From positions 28,631 through 92,630 of the forward strand of contig CACJVT010000006.1 in the NCBI GenBank assembly GCA_902596925.1: a DNA stretch of 64,000 nucleotides. Direction: 5' to 3'. This DNA is from an uncultured Pelagibacteraceae bacterium (GTDB lineage Bacteria; Pseudomonadota; Alphaproteobacteria; Pelagibacterales; Pelagibacteraceae). Every line of letters begins with the position of its first letter. Within the stretch, counting starts at the first letter, position 1. The notes under the pieces were generated by a model, which was not told the origin of the DNA, ran no database searches, and saw only the letters and a program-made list of their open reading frames with translations. Of this stretch, positions 34,308 through 43,922 are shown in pieces. Position numbers and translations under genes: made by a program.

Positions 34308-35406
34308 ATTTTGTTATTGAAATTATAACTTCACATGCAATGGCTTTTTCTTTTCCAATCAAACCAAGTTTTTCAACTGTTTTACCCTTTAAATTTATAA
34401 GATCTTTTCTCAACATCATTAGTTTAGAGACAGAATTAATTATTAGATCTCTGTATTTTGATACTTTTGGTTGTTCACAAATCAAATTAATATCTAAATT
34501 ATTTATAAAAAAATTTGATTTATAAAGACTTTCAACAACTGGTTTCAATATTTTTGGAGACCTAATATTTTTATATTTTTTTGTGTTTGGAAAAAAAGAT
34601 CCAATATCTTTATTTCTCATTGCACCTAAGATCGAATCTATGATTGAATGCAAAATTACGTCTCCATCTGAATGTCCTTTCAATCCCGAGTGAAATGGTA
34701 TTTTAGCACCACCTAAATAAAGTTTCTTTTTTTTAATTAATCTATGAATGTCAAAACCAATTCCAAAGTAAGTTTTTGCTAATTTTATATCACTTCTAAA
34801 AGTGATTTTATTATTAGTATTTTCTCCTTTTATAAATTTAATTTTTAGATTTTTATTGACGAATAAAGTTGCCTCATCTGTAATTTTATTTTTTTCATTA
34901 ATTGCAAGTTCGTATAAACTTTTAAACTTAAATGCTTGTGGTGTTTGAGTAAGATAAGTATTTTCTCTATTGAGATTGTATAATTCATTTTTGACTCTAT
35001 ATTTTATTGTATCTTTAGAGTTAATATATGGAATTACAGCTATATTTCTTTTTAAATGACCTAATAATTTTTTTAAAATTTTGATTGAAAAATCGGGTCT
35101 AGCAGCATCATGTATAAGAATATTATTTGGTTTATACTTTTTTAAATATTTTAATGCTATTAAAGAGGAGTCAGATCTTTCTTTACCTCCCCTTATTACT
35201 TTGACTGAATTGTGGGTCTTCTTTTTTTTAAAATGATTAATATTATTAGTGACAACTAAAATCTTTTTAAAAAGCTTTGAATTGACTGATTTTTCAATTG
35301 AGTGATCTATAATTTCTTTATTTTTATAATTAAAGAATTGTTTAGGTAATTTATTATGAAATCTCTTACTTTTTCCAGCAGCTAATATTACAAAATAGTT
35401 GTTCAT
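34300..35406 (-). CDS. ispDF: Bifunctional IspD/IspF (MEP pathway fusion)
   Basis: N-terminal cytidylyltransferase (LAAGKSKRF), C-terminal IspF (GIGFDIHRL, GHSDGDVILHSIIDS). Confidence 0.94.
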   Translation of the reverse strand: MNNYFVILAAGKSKRFHNKLPKQFFNYKNKEIIDHSIEKSVNSKLFKKILVVTNNINHFKKKKTHNSVKVIRGGKERSDSSLIALKYLKKYKPNNILIHDAARPDFSIKILKKLLGHLKRNIAVIPYINSKDTIKYRVKNELYNLNRENTYLTQTPQAFKFKSLYELAINEKNKITDEATLFVNKNLKIKFIKGENTNNKITFRSDIKLAKTYFGIGFDIHRLIKKKKLYLGGAKIPFHSGLKGHSDGDVILHSIIDSILGAMRNKDIGSFFPNTKKYKNIRSPKILKPVVESLYKSNFFINNLDINLICEQPKVSKYRDLIINSVSKLMMLRKDLINLKGKTVEKLGLIGKEKAIACEVIISITKYD

Positions 35407-35432
35407 TCCTTTAAATGCTATAATTCTTAAAT

Positions 35433-37211
35433 ATGTTTGAATTTTTGAAAAAAAATATTTTCATAATTATTCTATCTAGTATCACATTATTTTTAGGATT
35501 TTTAACTTTTTTAACATTCATAGATAGAAGTTTTATTGAATTAAACCAAAATAATTTACAATATTTATTAATTGTAAATATTTTATTACTTTTATCATTA
35601 TTTGTATTCATTTTTTTAGAGGTAAAAAAATCAATTCGAAATGATATTGATAAAGATGGTTTAAAATCAAATAAAAAATATATTACTTATTTTTCACTCT
35701 TCACTTTAATTCCTTCAACATTGATTTCAATTTTTTCACTTTTTTTGTTTTCTTTTGCGCTTGAAAAATATTTTGATAAAAAAGTTACCACAGTTGTAAA
35801 TAATTCTTATGAACTTGCAAAAAGTTATGTAGAGGAAGTAAGAAATAAGATTGAGTCTGATATTATATTAATTGCTTTTGACACCAACAAAAGTTCCAAA
35901 TTTTTAAATGATAACAATAAAGAATATATAAGATTTTTAAAAACTCAAAAATTGATTAGGGACATAGATGAAATACATATTATTGATCAAAATAAAAAAT
36001 TATTATTCACCAACTTAAATGATCGTACAAAATATATTCCTCCGATAGATAAAACACTTAAACTTGTATTAGATGATGATAGACCACTTAAAATTATTAA
36101 TGCTCCTGAAAATATCTCGGCTGCAATAATGAGACTTCAAGCTTTTGAAAATAGATTTTTATATGTTGTAAAATACCTTGATAAAGACATATCAAAATAT
36201 TTGAATGAATCTCAAGAGGCAATCAATTTTTATTATACAGTTGAGGAAAGAAGCACAGGTATAAAAATTTCTTTTGCAATAATATATATTATTATTGTTA
36301 CTCTTTTACTATTTATATCAATTACTATTGCCATTAGATTTTCTTCAAGATTTTTTAGGTCTATAAATAATCTAATTTATGCATCTACAGCGATAGGAGA
36401 GGGTGATTTAACCACAAAAGTTCCTGAAATAAAAACAGACAAAGATTTGGAAATTTTAAATAAAAATTTTAACTCAATGATTGTCAGACTAAAAAATCAG
36501 CAGGACAAATTGATTATTAATGAGAGATATGAAGCTTGGGGTAATCTTGCAAGAAAATTAGCTCATGAAATTAAAAACCCTCTTACCCCAATTCAATTAT
36601 CAATTGATAGAATTAAAGAAAAATATATTCAACAAGTTGATGAAAATGAGAAAGATAATTTCGAGGAAAATTTAAAAATTATAAACAATCAAATTAAACA
36701 AATTGGTAATTTGGTAAACGAATTTTCTGATTTTGCCAGAATGCCGAAACCAATTTTAAAAAATAATGATTTAATAAAAATAATTAATGAAAATATTAAA
36801 TTATTAACAGAAATAGATCCAACAATAAAAATTGATTTAATGAATAATAAATCTTCAATTTTATTAGAATGCGATAAGGAACAAATAAGTAGAGTGATAT
36901 TTAATTTAATCAAAAACTCTATTGAAAGTATCCAACAAAAAGCTGAAAATACAAGTAATTTCGATAAAATTATTACTATTGAAATTTTTGAGAGAAATAA
37001 CCAAATTTATATTATAATTATCGATAGTGGGTTAGGCTTTGAAAATATAAAAAATAACATTAAAGATATTTTAAACCCTTACTTTACTACAAAAAAAAAG
37101 GGTACAGGATTAGGTCTTTCGATAGTAAATAAAATTATTAATGATCATAATGGTGAAATAAATTTTGTCTCAATTCCAAATGGAGCAAAAATAGAAATTA
37201 GATTTAATTAA
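35433..37211 (+). CDS. ntrY: NtrY-type sensor histidine kinase
   Basis: N-terminal TM segments, HAMP, H-box LAHEIKNPLTPIQLS, GTGLGLSIV. Confidence 0.92.
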   Translation: MFEFLKKNIFIIILSSITLFLGFLTFLTFIDRSFIELNQNNLQYLLIVNILLLLSLFVFIFLEVKKSIRNDIDKDGLKSNKKYITYFSLFTLIPSTLISIFSLFLFSFALEKYFDKKVTTVVNNSYELAKSYVEEVRNKIESDIILIAFDTNKSSKFLNDNNKEYIRFLKTQKLIRDIDEIHIIDQNKKLLFTNLNDRTKYIPPIDKTLKLVLDDDRPLKIINAPENISAAIMRLQAFENRFLYVVKYLDKDISKYLNESQEAINFYYTVEERSTGIKISFAIIYIIIVTLLLFISITIAIRFSSRFFRSINNLIYASTAIGEGDLTTKVPEIKTDKDLEILNKNFNSMIVRLKNQQDKLIINERYEAWGNLARKLAHEIKNPLTPIQLSIDRIKEKYIQQVDENEKDNFEENLKIINNQIKQIGNLVNEFSDFARMPKPILKNNDLIKIINENIKLLTEIDPTIKIDLMNNKSSILLECDKEQISRVIFNLIKNSIESIQQKAENTSNFDKIITIEIFERNNQIYIIIIDSGLGFENIKNNIKDILNPYFTTKKKGTGLGLSIVNKIINDHNGEINFVSIPNGAKIEIRFN

Positions 37212-38567
37212 ATGAGTATAGAAATATTAATTGTTGATGATAATTCAGATATAAGAAATATTCTAAATGATCTGATTACTGATGCAGGATATCAAACGAG
37301 ATTAGCAGCAAACTATAATCAAGCGTTAAATGAAATTGACAAAAAGATGCCGGATGTTGCAATACTTGATGTTAAATTAGATAAAGGTGATAATGACGGT
37401 ATTCAACTTTTGACACACATAAAATCTAAGAATACAGATGTGCCTGTAATTATGATTTCAGGACACGCAAATATTGAAATGGCAGTAAATTCATTAAAAC
37501 ATGGAGCATTTGAATTTGTTGAAAAACCTTTTGATAAAAACAGATTATTAAATTTTATAAGTAGAGCTGTTGAGAATTTAAACTTAAAGACACAAAATAA
37601 AGAATACGAAAATAAACTTTTTTCTTCTTATGAATTGATTGGTGAAAGTAAGAATATTGTTAATATAAAAGATCAAATTGATAAAATTTCTGTTACTGAA
37701 AGTAGAATTTTCATTAATGGCCCCTCAGGTTCTGGTAAAGAATTGATTGCTCGAAAAATACATAAAAATTCAAAAAGAAAAAATAAACCTTTTGTTATTA
37801 TTAATGGTGCTTTACTTGATAATAATAAATATGATTTAGAGTTATTTGGCGAAGAAAAGAGTGATGGTTCTATATCTTATGGAGCATTAGAAAAAGCAAA
37901 TAATGGAACTCTTCTGGTAGATCAAGTGTCTGAAATACCTCTATCAATTCAATCAAAAATTTTGAGGGTTTTAACAGATCAGAAATTTAAAAGAGTAAAT
38001 GGTAATAATGATATTAATGTTGATGTTAGGTTAATTTGCTCATCTAGTAAAGATTTAAAACAAGAGATTGAATTAGGAAATTTTAGAGAAGATTTATTTC
38101 ATAGATTAAATGTATTTGAAATTAATATTAAACCTTTAAGTGAGAGAATTTCAGATATACCATTACTTATAAAGTATTTCTCAAATAAAATTTCCAAAAG
38201 TTATAATATCAAAAATTTAGAAATTGATGAAAATAATAGTTATATTTTAAATCATAATTGGCATGGTAATGTAAGAGAGTTAAGAAATTTAATTGAGAGA
38301 ATTGCAATATTACAACCTGATACACAGGAAAAAATTTCTAACATTATTAAGGAGTCTTTAAAATCTGGAGTTATTAATAGTAAATTTAGTGAAAATAGTT
38401 TGTCCGTACCTCTAAAAGAGGCTAGAGAAAAATTTGAAAAAGAGTATTTAAGTCTTCAGTTGAAAAAGTTTAATGGGAATATATCAAAAACAGCTACTTT
38501 TGTTGGCATGGAAAGAAGTGCCCTTCATAGAAAACTTAAGGGTCTAGGAATAAAAGAATTTAACTAA
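37212..38567 (+). CDS. ntrX: NtrX-type response regulator (receiver, AAA+, Fis-like HTH)
   Basis: LIVDDNSDIR receiver, GPSGSGKELIA Walker A, C-terminal HTH; adjacent ntrY. Confidence 0.9.
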   Translation: MSIEILIVDDNSDIRNILNDLITDAGYQTRLAANYNQALNEIDKKMPDVAILDVKLDKGDNDGIQLLTHIKSKNTDVPVIMISGHANIEMAVNSLKHGAFEFVEKPFDKNRLLNFISRAVENLNLKTQNKEYENKLFSSYELIGESKNIVNIKDQIDKISVTESRIFINGPSGSGKELIARKIHKNSKRKNKPFVIINGALLDNNKYDLELFGEEKSDGSISYGALEKANNGTLLVDQVSEIPLSIQSKILRVLTDQKFKRVNGNNDINVDVRLICSSSKDLKQEIELGNFREDLFHRLNVFEINIKPLSERISDIPLLIKYFSNKISKSYNIKNLEIDENNSYILNHNWHGNVRELRNLIERIAILQPDTQEKISNIIKESLKSGVINSKFSENSLSVPLKEAREKFEKEYLSLQLKKFNGNISKTATFVGMERSALHRKLKGLGIKEFN

Positions 38568-38568
38568 A

Positions 38569-39960
38569 ATGAATATTATAATTTGTGGTGCTGGAAGGGT
38601 AGGTTTCACTATTGCTAAACTACTCAGTGAACAGGGTCATTCTATTACTGTAATTGATCAATCAAGCGAGGATATACAAAAAATTAATGACTCACTTGAT
38701 GTAAAAGCAATAGTTGGTAAAGCAACCTATCCATCAATACTTGAGAAAGCTAATGCTGCTGAAACTGATATGATAATAGCTGTTACTAGAAATGATGAAA
38801 TTAATATGTTAATTTGTCAAATAGCTTTCTCTATTTTTAACATTCCAAAAAAAATCGCTAGAATAAGATCTCAAGATTATTTAAATCCAAGATTTACTAG
38901 AGTGTACAATAAAGAAAATTTACCAATTGACGTAATAATTTCACCAGAAATTGAAATCGCAAGATCAATACAAAGAAAATTGGAGGCCCCAGGAGCTTTA
39001 GATAGCGTCCCATTTGCAGAAAATCAAATCAGGCTTTTAGAAATATTAATAAAAGGTAATTGTAAATTAATTGGTTTAAAACTTAATGAATTAACAAACA
39101 AATTTCCAAATTTGGATGCAAATATAATTGCGATAATTAGAGAGGATAAATCTTTTATTCCAAAGAAAACTGATCAAGTGAAAGAAAATGACAAAATTTA
39201 TGTAATAATTAATTCTTCACAAATGGCAGAAACTTTAGAGGCATTTGGGCATTCAGAAAAAATATCTAAAAAAATTTTGATTATTGGAGGTGGAAATATT
39301 GGTTTTAACCTCGCTAAAAATATTGAAGATACACTAGAAGGTGTGAGAGTAAAAATTGTAGAAAAAGACAAATTACGATCTGAGTACTTAGCAAATGAAT
39401 TAAATAACACAATTGTAATAAATGGAAATGGATTAGATGAAGAAGTTTTATCTGAGGCAAATTTAGATGAGGCAGAAACTGTTCTAGCTCTTACAAATGA
39501 TGATGAAGATAATTTAATGGTTAGTGTTCTTGTTGAAAAATTTGCTAAAGACCAAAAAGATATTGACGATAAAAGAACAATGGCTTTAATTAATAAACCT
39601 AACTATTCTCTTTTACAATCATCTTTGAAAATTGATGATTTAATCGATCCTAGAATGAATACAGTTTCAAGTATTCTAAAACATATACACAAAGGAACCA
39701 TTGAAAATGCTTATACAATATCAAATGGTGAGTATGAGGTAATAGAAGCAGAAATAATTGAGTCTTCAGAACTTATAAATAAAGAATTAAAAAATTCAAA
39801 TTTACCAGAAGAAATAAGAATTGGAGCAGTCCTTCGAAATAAGAAAGTAATTATACCAAAATCTGATTTTGTTTTTCAAAAAGATGATCAAATTGTATTA
39901 ATTGTGAAAAAAGACACAGTTGGAGTTGTCGAAAATCTTTTCAGACTAAGCTCTGTTTAA
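38569..39960 (+). CDS. trkA: Trk potassium uptake protein TrkA
   Basis: Two RCK domains, IICGAGRVGFTIAKLL and ILIIGGGNIGFNLA. Confidence 0.95.
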   Translation: MNIIICGAGRVGFTIAKLLSEQGHSITVIDQSSEDIQKINDSLDVKAIVGKATYPSILEKANAAETDMIIAVTRNDEINMLICQIAFSIFNIPKKIARIRSQDYLNPRFTRVYNKENLPIDVIISPEIEIARSIQRKLEAPGALDSVPFAENQIRLLEILIKGNCKLIGLKLNELTNKFPNLDANIIAIIREDKSFIPKKTDQVKENDKIYVIINSSQMAETLEAFGHSEKISKKILIIGGGNIGFNLAKNIEDTLEGVRVKIVEKDKLRSEYLANELNNTIVINGNGLDEEVLSEANLDEAETVLALTNDDEDNLMVSVLVEKFAKDQKDIDDKRTMALINKPNYSLLQSSLKIDDLIDPRMNTVSSILKHIHKGTIENAYTISNGEYEVIEAEIIESSELINKELKNSNLPEEIRIGAVLRNKKVIIPKSDFVFQKDDQIVLIVKKDTVGVVENLFRLSSV

Positions 39961-39964
39961 TCAA

Positions 39965-41371
39965 ATGTTCAAATTACAGATCAAATATTTAAGTTTTTTT
40001 TTTGGTATTGTTTCAATACTTTCTTTTTTTAATATCCTTTACTCTTACTATTTTAATTTATATTTAAATCTAGATACTTATTATTATACCTTAGTCACAT
40101 CATTCATTTTATTTATAGTTTTATTTAGATTTGGAAAGTATGATTTAAAATCAAACATTTTTCAGAGAATATTAACGATTTTTTTAGGTTATCTATTAAT
40201 ACCTTTAGTTTTATCAATTCCATTTTATTTTAGTATTTACAATTTAACTTTTTCTAATTCTTTTTTTGAAGCAATATCAGGATTTACATCTACTGGTTTT
40301 ACAGTTTTCGATAATATAAAGTTAGTTGATCAAAGTCTCATTATCTGGAGATCTTCCACTCAATGGATAGGTGGTCTTTATTTTTTATTTTCTATAATTT
40401 ATCTGATAGATATTTATGATGATAGTTTTAAGAAAACTTTAACAAATTTTATATCTTTCAATAGTTCAGAAATTTTAAAACAAGCACTTAAAATTTTCAT
40501 TTTGTATTCATCATTGACAATATTTATATTTATAATTTTAAATATTTTTTCATTAAGAACTTTTGACTCATTAAACTTGGCTTTTACAATAATTTCATCA
40601 GGTGGATTCTTACCAGTCAATGAGCTATCAATGATAATCAAAGAAAATGTTCAAATAATTATATTTTCATTGTTGATGCTATTTTCTTTTTTTAGTCTTT
40701 TTTTCTCTTATAATTTAATATTTTTAAGAAAAAAAAATTTTAATTTTTTTTATGAAGATCTACATTTATTTGTTTACTTATTAGTCGTTGTAACTATTTT
40801 TTTTCTTTTTTTTAGTTTTAATTACGATTTTTTAGTAAATCTTTTTGCAATAGTTAGCAGTATGACTAATATTGGTTTTTCTCTTAGTTCAGGTCAAGAA
40901 AATTTAAACTTCATATATTTGATCTTAGTAATAATAGGTGGATCTTTTTTTTCAACAAGCTCTGGTTTAAGATTTATAAAGATTTATTCGCTTTTTAAGT
41001 TCTCTTTAAACCAAATTTTGTCTTTTAGTAGACCAAAAAATGTGTTTATGAATAGATTAATTTTTACAAAAATTAATTTTAATCTTGACGAGATAAATAA
41101 ATATTTTTTAACAATAATAATCTTCATTTTATCTTTGTTTATATTAACTTCATTGTTAAGTTTAAGTGGAATAACATTTGTAAATTCATTTAAATTGTCG
41201 ATTTTAACTTTGATGAATACTGTTAATTCCTCAATCTATGGTTTAGAAGAATTTGATTTTAACAACCTTCAATTATTTAGTAAATATTGTCTTATTTTCT
41301 TTATGATTGTAGGCAGGATTGAGTTATTAACAATTTTACTTTTAATAAAAAAATTCCTTTTTAAAAATTAA
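39965..41371 (+). CDS. trkH: Trk/Ktr potassium transporter membrane subunit TrkH
   Basis: P-loop-like FTSTGFTVF, ISSGGFLP, MTNIGFSL, NTVNSSIYG; follows trkA. Confidence 0.92.
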   Translation: MFKLQIKYLSFFFGIVSILSFFNILYSYYFNLYLNLDTYYYTLVTSFILFIVLFRFGKYDLKSNIFQRILTIFLGYLLIPLVLSIPFYFSIYNLTFSNSFFEAISGFTSTGFTVFDNIKLVDQSLIIWRSSTQWIGGLYFLFSIIYLIDIYDDSFKKTLTNFISFNSSEILKQALKIFILYSSLTIFIFIILNIFSLRTFDSLNLAFTIISSGGFLPVNELSMIIKENVQIIIFSLLMLFSFFSLFFSYNLIFLRKKNFNFFYEDLHLFVYLLVVVTIFFLFFSFNYDFLVNLFAIVSSMTNIGFSLSSGQENLNFIYLILVIIGGSFFSTSSGLRFIKIYSLFKFSLNQILSFSRPKNVFMNRLIFTKINFNLDEINKYFLTIIIFILSLFILTSLLSLSGITFVNSFKLSILTLMNTVNSSIYGLEEFDFNNLQLFSKYCLIFFMIVGRIELLTILLLIKKFLFKN

Positions 41372-41403
41372 TTTATTATTGTATATGTAAGATTAATTTT
41401 GAT

Positions 41404-41480
41404 GCGCCCTTAGCTCAGCTGGATAGAGCATCGGTTTTCTAAACCGAGGGTCGTAGGTTCGAATCCTTCAGGGCGCGCCA
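41404..41480 (+). tRNA. tRNA-Arg (anticodon TCT), encoded CCA
   Basis: Acceptor GCGCCCT/AGGGCGC, anticodon stem TCGGT-TTTCTAA-ACCGA, T-arm GGTTCGAATCC, 3' GCCA. Confidence 0.95.
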
Positions 41481-41598
41481 GACATCAATTTTATCAGTAA
41501 TTTTAATATAATTATTATCTTGACTAGAATTTCACTGGGTCCAAAATCCCAATAAATACCTCTTGAAGAGTATTTTTGAACATGCTTAAATTATGAAT

Positions 41599-41633
41599 AT
41601 TCAAAAGTAATTTTGAATTATTTGTTAACAAAT
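41599..41633 (+). promoter_or_regulatory. aapJ leader: ATTCAAAA-GTAA-TTTTGAAT hairpin followed by ATTTGTTAACAAAT palindrome
   Basis: Perfect 8-bp stem 41599-41606/41611-41618 and 14-bp palindrome 41620-41633 just upstream of aapJ. Confidence 0.55.
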
Positions 41634-41654
41634 AAATAAACAATAGGAAGAAAT

Positions 41655-42695
41655 ATGTTTAAATACTTAAAACAATTAACTTCTTTAGTTGCTATGGTAG
41701 CTGTGTTGTTCACTTTTACAACAGAGTCTATGGCTGCTAAAAAATCTAAAACACTTAAAAACACTCAAAAGAAGGGTTTTGTAAGATGTGGAGTATCTCA
41801 AGGTCTTCCAGGATTTTCTAACGCTGATGCTGCAGGAAATTGGACTGGTATTGACGTTGATGTATGTAGAGCAGTAGCTGCTGCAGTATTAGGTGATGCA
41901 AACAAAGTTAAGTTTACACCACTAAGTGCTAAAGAAAGATTTACAGCTCTAACTTCTGGTGAGATTGATATCTTATCAAGAAACACAACTTGGACTCTTT
42001 CTAGAGATGCTGATATCGGACTTACATTCGTTGGAGTAAACTTTTACGATGGCCAAGGTTTTATGGTTAGAAAAAGTTCTGGTATTACTTCAACAAGCCA
42101 ATTCAAAGATGGTATCTCAGCTTGTACTAACATTGGTACAACGACTGAGTTAAATATGAGAGACTTCTTTAATTCTAAAGGGATCAAATATGAACCAGTT
42201 GCTTTTGAAAAAGCTGATGAAGTTGTAGCTGCCTATGATGCAGGTAGATGTGATACTTACACTACTGATAAATCTGGACTTGCTGCACAGAGAACAAAAA
42301 TGTCTAATCCAGATGAACACATTGTGTTACCTGAAACTGTTTCAAAGGAGCCATTAGGTCCTGTTGTAAGACAAGGTGATTCTGTGTGGGAAGATATCGT
42401 AAGATGGTCATTAAATACTATGATCGAAGCAGAGGAATACGGTATTACATCAGCAAATGCAGATATGATGAAAACTTCTGATAACCCAGCTATCAAAAGA
42501 TTAGTTGGAGCAGAAGGTGAATTAGGTGCTGCTTTTGGTCTAGATAACGACTGGAGTCTAAGAATTATTAAGCAAGTTGGTAATTATGGTGAAAGCTATA
42601 AAAGAAATATAGCTGACACTGGAATTTTACCTGATAGAGGTCCAAATGAATTATGGACTAAGGGTGGAATTCTTTACGTACCACCTGCAAGATAA
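41655..42695 (+). CDS. aapJ: General L-amino acid ABC transporter, substrate-binding protein
   Basis: Signal peptide; VRCGVSQGLPGFSNADAAGNWTGIDVDVCRAVAAAVLGD, SBP_bac_3. Confidence 0.95.
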   Translation: MFKYLKQLTSLVAMVAVLFTFTTESMAAKKSKTLKNTQKKGFVRCGVSQGLPGFSNADAAGNWTGIDVDVCRAVAAAVLGDANKVKFTPLSAKERFTALTSGEIDILSRNTTWTLSRDADIGLTFVGVNFYDGQGFMVRKSSGITSTSQFKDGISACTNIGTTTELNMRDFFNSKGIKYEPVAFEKADEVVAAYDAGRCDTYTTDKSGLAAQRTKMSNPDEHIVLPETVSKEPLGPVVRQGDSVWEDIVRWSLNTMIEAEEYGITSANADMMKTSDNPAIKRLVGAEGELGAAFGLDNDWSLRIIKQVGNYGESYKRNIADTGILPDRGPNELWTKGGILYVPPAR

Positions 42696-42713
42696 TTGCA
42701 TATTTAAATGATT

Positions 42714-42746
42714 AAAAAGGGCTAGATTTTTCTAGCCCTTTTTTTT
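42714..42746 (+). terminator. Intrinsic terminator/attenuator between aapJ and aapQ
   Basis: GGGCTAGA-TTTT-TCTAGCCC stem-loop (42719-42738) preceded by A-run and followed by T8. Confidence 0.9.
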
Positions 42747-42770
42747 ATAAGCTTCTATATTATTTCCATC

Positions 42771-43922
42771 GTGAATTTTAAACTTAAAGATATCGTTCCA
42801 CAATTAATTACAGTTACTGCTGTTGTATTAGTATTTGGTTTTTTTACCTACAACGCTCAGATTAATATGGAAAATAGAGGTATTGATTTTGGTTATGGGT
42901 TTTTATCACAAGAATCTTCTTTCGATGTACAATTTTCATTAATAGAGTACGATGGCTCACATTCATATTTTAGAGCTTATTTAGTCGGGCTATTAAATAC
43001 AATTCTAGTTTCAGTTATTGGGATTATAATTGCTACTATTCTTGGTGTAATAGTTGGTGTAGCAAGGTTATCTCCTAATTACCTAATAAATAAATTCGCA
43101 GCTTTTTATGTTGAATTTTTTAGAAATATTCCATTACTGCTTCAAATATTTTTTTGGTATTTTGCTGCGTTAAGAGCTTTACCGCTTCCACAAGATGCAG
43201 AGGCAATTTTTGGTGTTTTTTTCTTAACTATTAAAGGTTTATATGTTCCAGCTTTTATTTGGCAAAATTTTAGTGTTTTCTTTTATTCAATTATTGCAGC
43301 AATAATTGCAATAATTGTTATTCGAATTCATGCTAAGAGGGTACAAGAAAATCAAGGAAAACAAATACCAGTATTTTTAATATCAATTGGATTAATATTT
43401 ATTTTACCTCTTTTAAGTTTTTTGATTGGTGGAGTAGGTATTTCATTTGAAGTCCCTGTTTTAAAACAGTTAGCTACAACTTCTTTCATATATGAAGGAG
43501 GTGTAAGTTTACCTCCAGAATTGATAGCCCTTACTTTATCTTTATCTCTTTACACAGCTACTTTTATTGCAGAATGTGTAAGAGCAGGAATTCAAGGTGT
43601 AGGTAAAGGACAAAAAGAGGCTGCTGCATCTATAGGATTAACTCCAAATCAGGTGCTTAAACTTGTAATTATGCCTCAAGCTTTAAGAATAATAATTCCA
43701 CCAACAACAAACCAATATTTAAATTTAACAAAAAACTCTTCATTAGCAGCAGCTATTGCTTATCCAGATTTGGTTTTAGTGTTTGCAGGGACTGCATTAA
43801 TGCAAACCGGCAAAGCTATTGAAATAGTTTCAATAACTATGTTTACCTATTTAACCTTAAGTATTTCAATTTCACTTTTAATGAATTGGTATAACAAAAA
43901 AATTGCAATACAGGAAAAATGA
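42771..43922 (+). CDS. aapQ: General L-amino acid ABC transporter permease AapQ
   Basis: GTG start; LLNTILVSVIGIIIATILGVIVG, EFFRNIPLLLQIFFWYF. Confidence 0.94.
   Translation: MNFKLKDIVPQLITVTAVVLVFGFFTYNAQINMENRGIDFGYGFLSQESSFDVQFSLIEYDGSHSYFRAYLVGLLNTILVSVIGIIIATILGVIVGVARLSPNYLINKFAAFYVEFFRNIPLLLQIFFWYFAALRALPLPQDAEAIFGVFFLTIKGLYVPAFIWQNFSVFFYSIIAAIIAIIVIRIHAKRVQENQGKQIPVFLISIGLIFILPLLSFLIGGVGISFEVPVLKQLATTSFIYEGGVSLPPELIALTLSLSLYTATFIAECVRAGIQGVGKGQKEAAASIGLTPNQVLKLVIMPQALRIIIPPTTNQYLNLTKNSSLAAAIAYPDLVLVFAGTALMQTGKAIEIVSITMFTYLTLSISISLLMNWYNKKIAIQEK

Noticed and set aside
35411-35611. Minus-strand 66-aa ORF overlapping the ntrY start
   Set aside because: Covers the ntrY 5' coding region and lacks features of a real gene.
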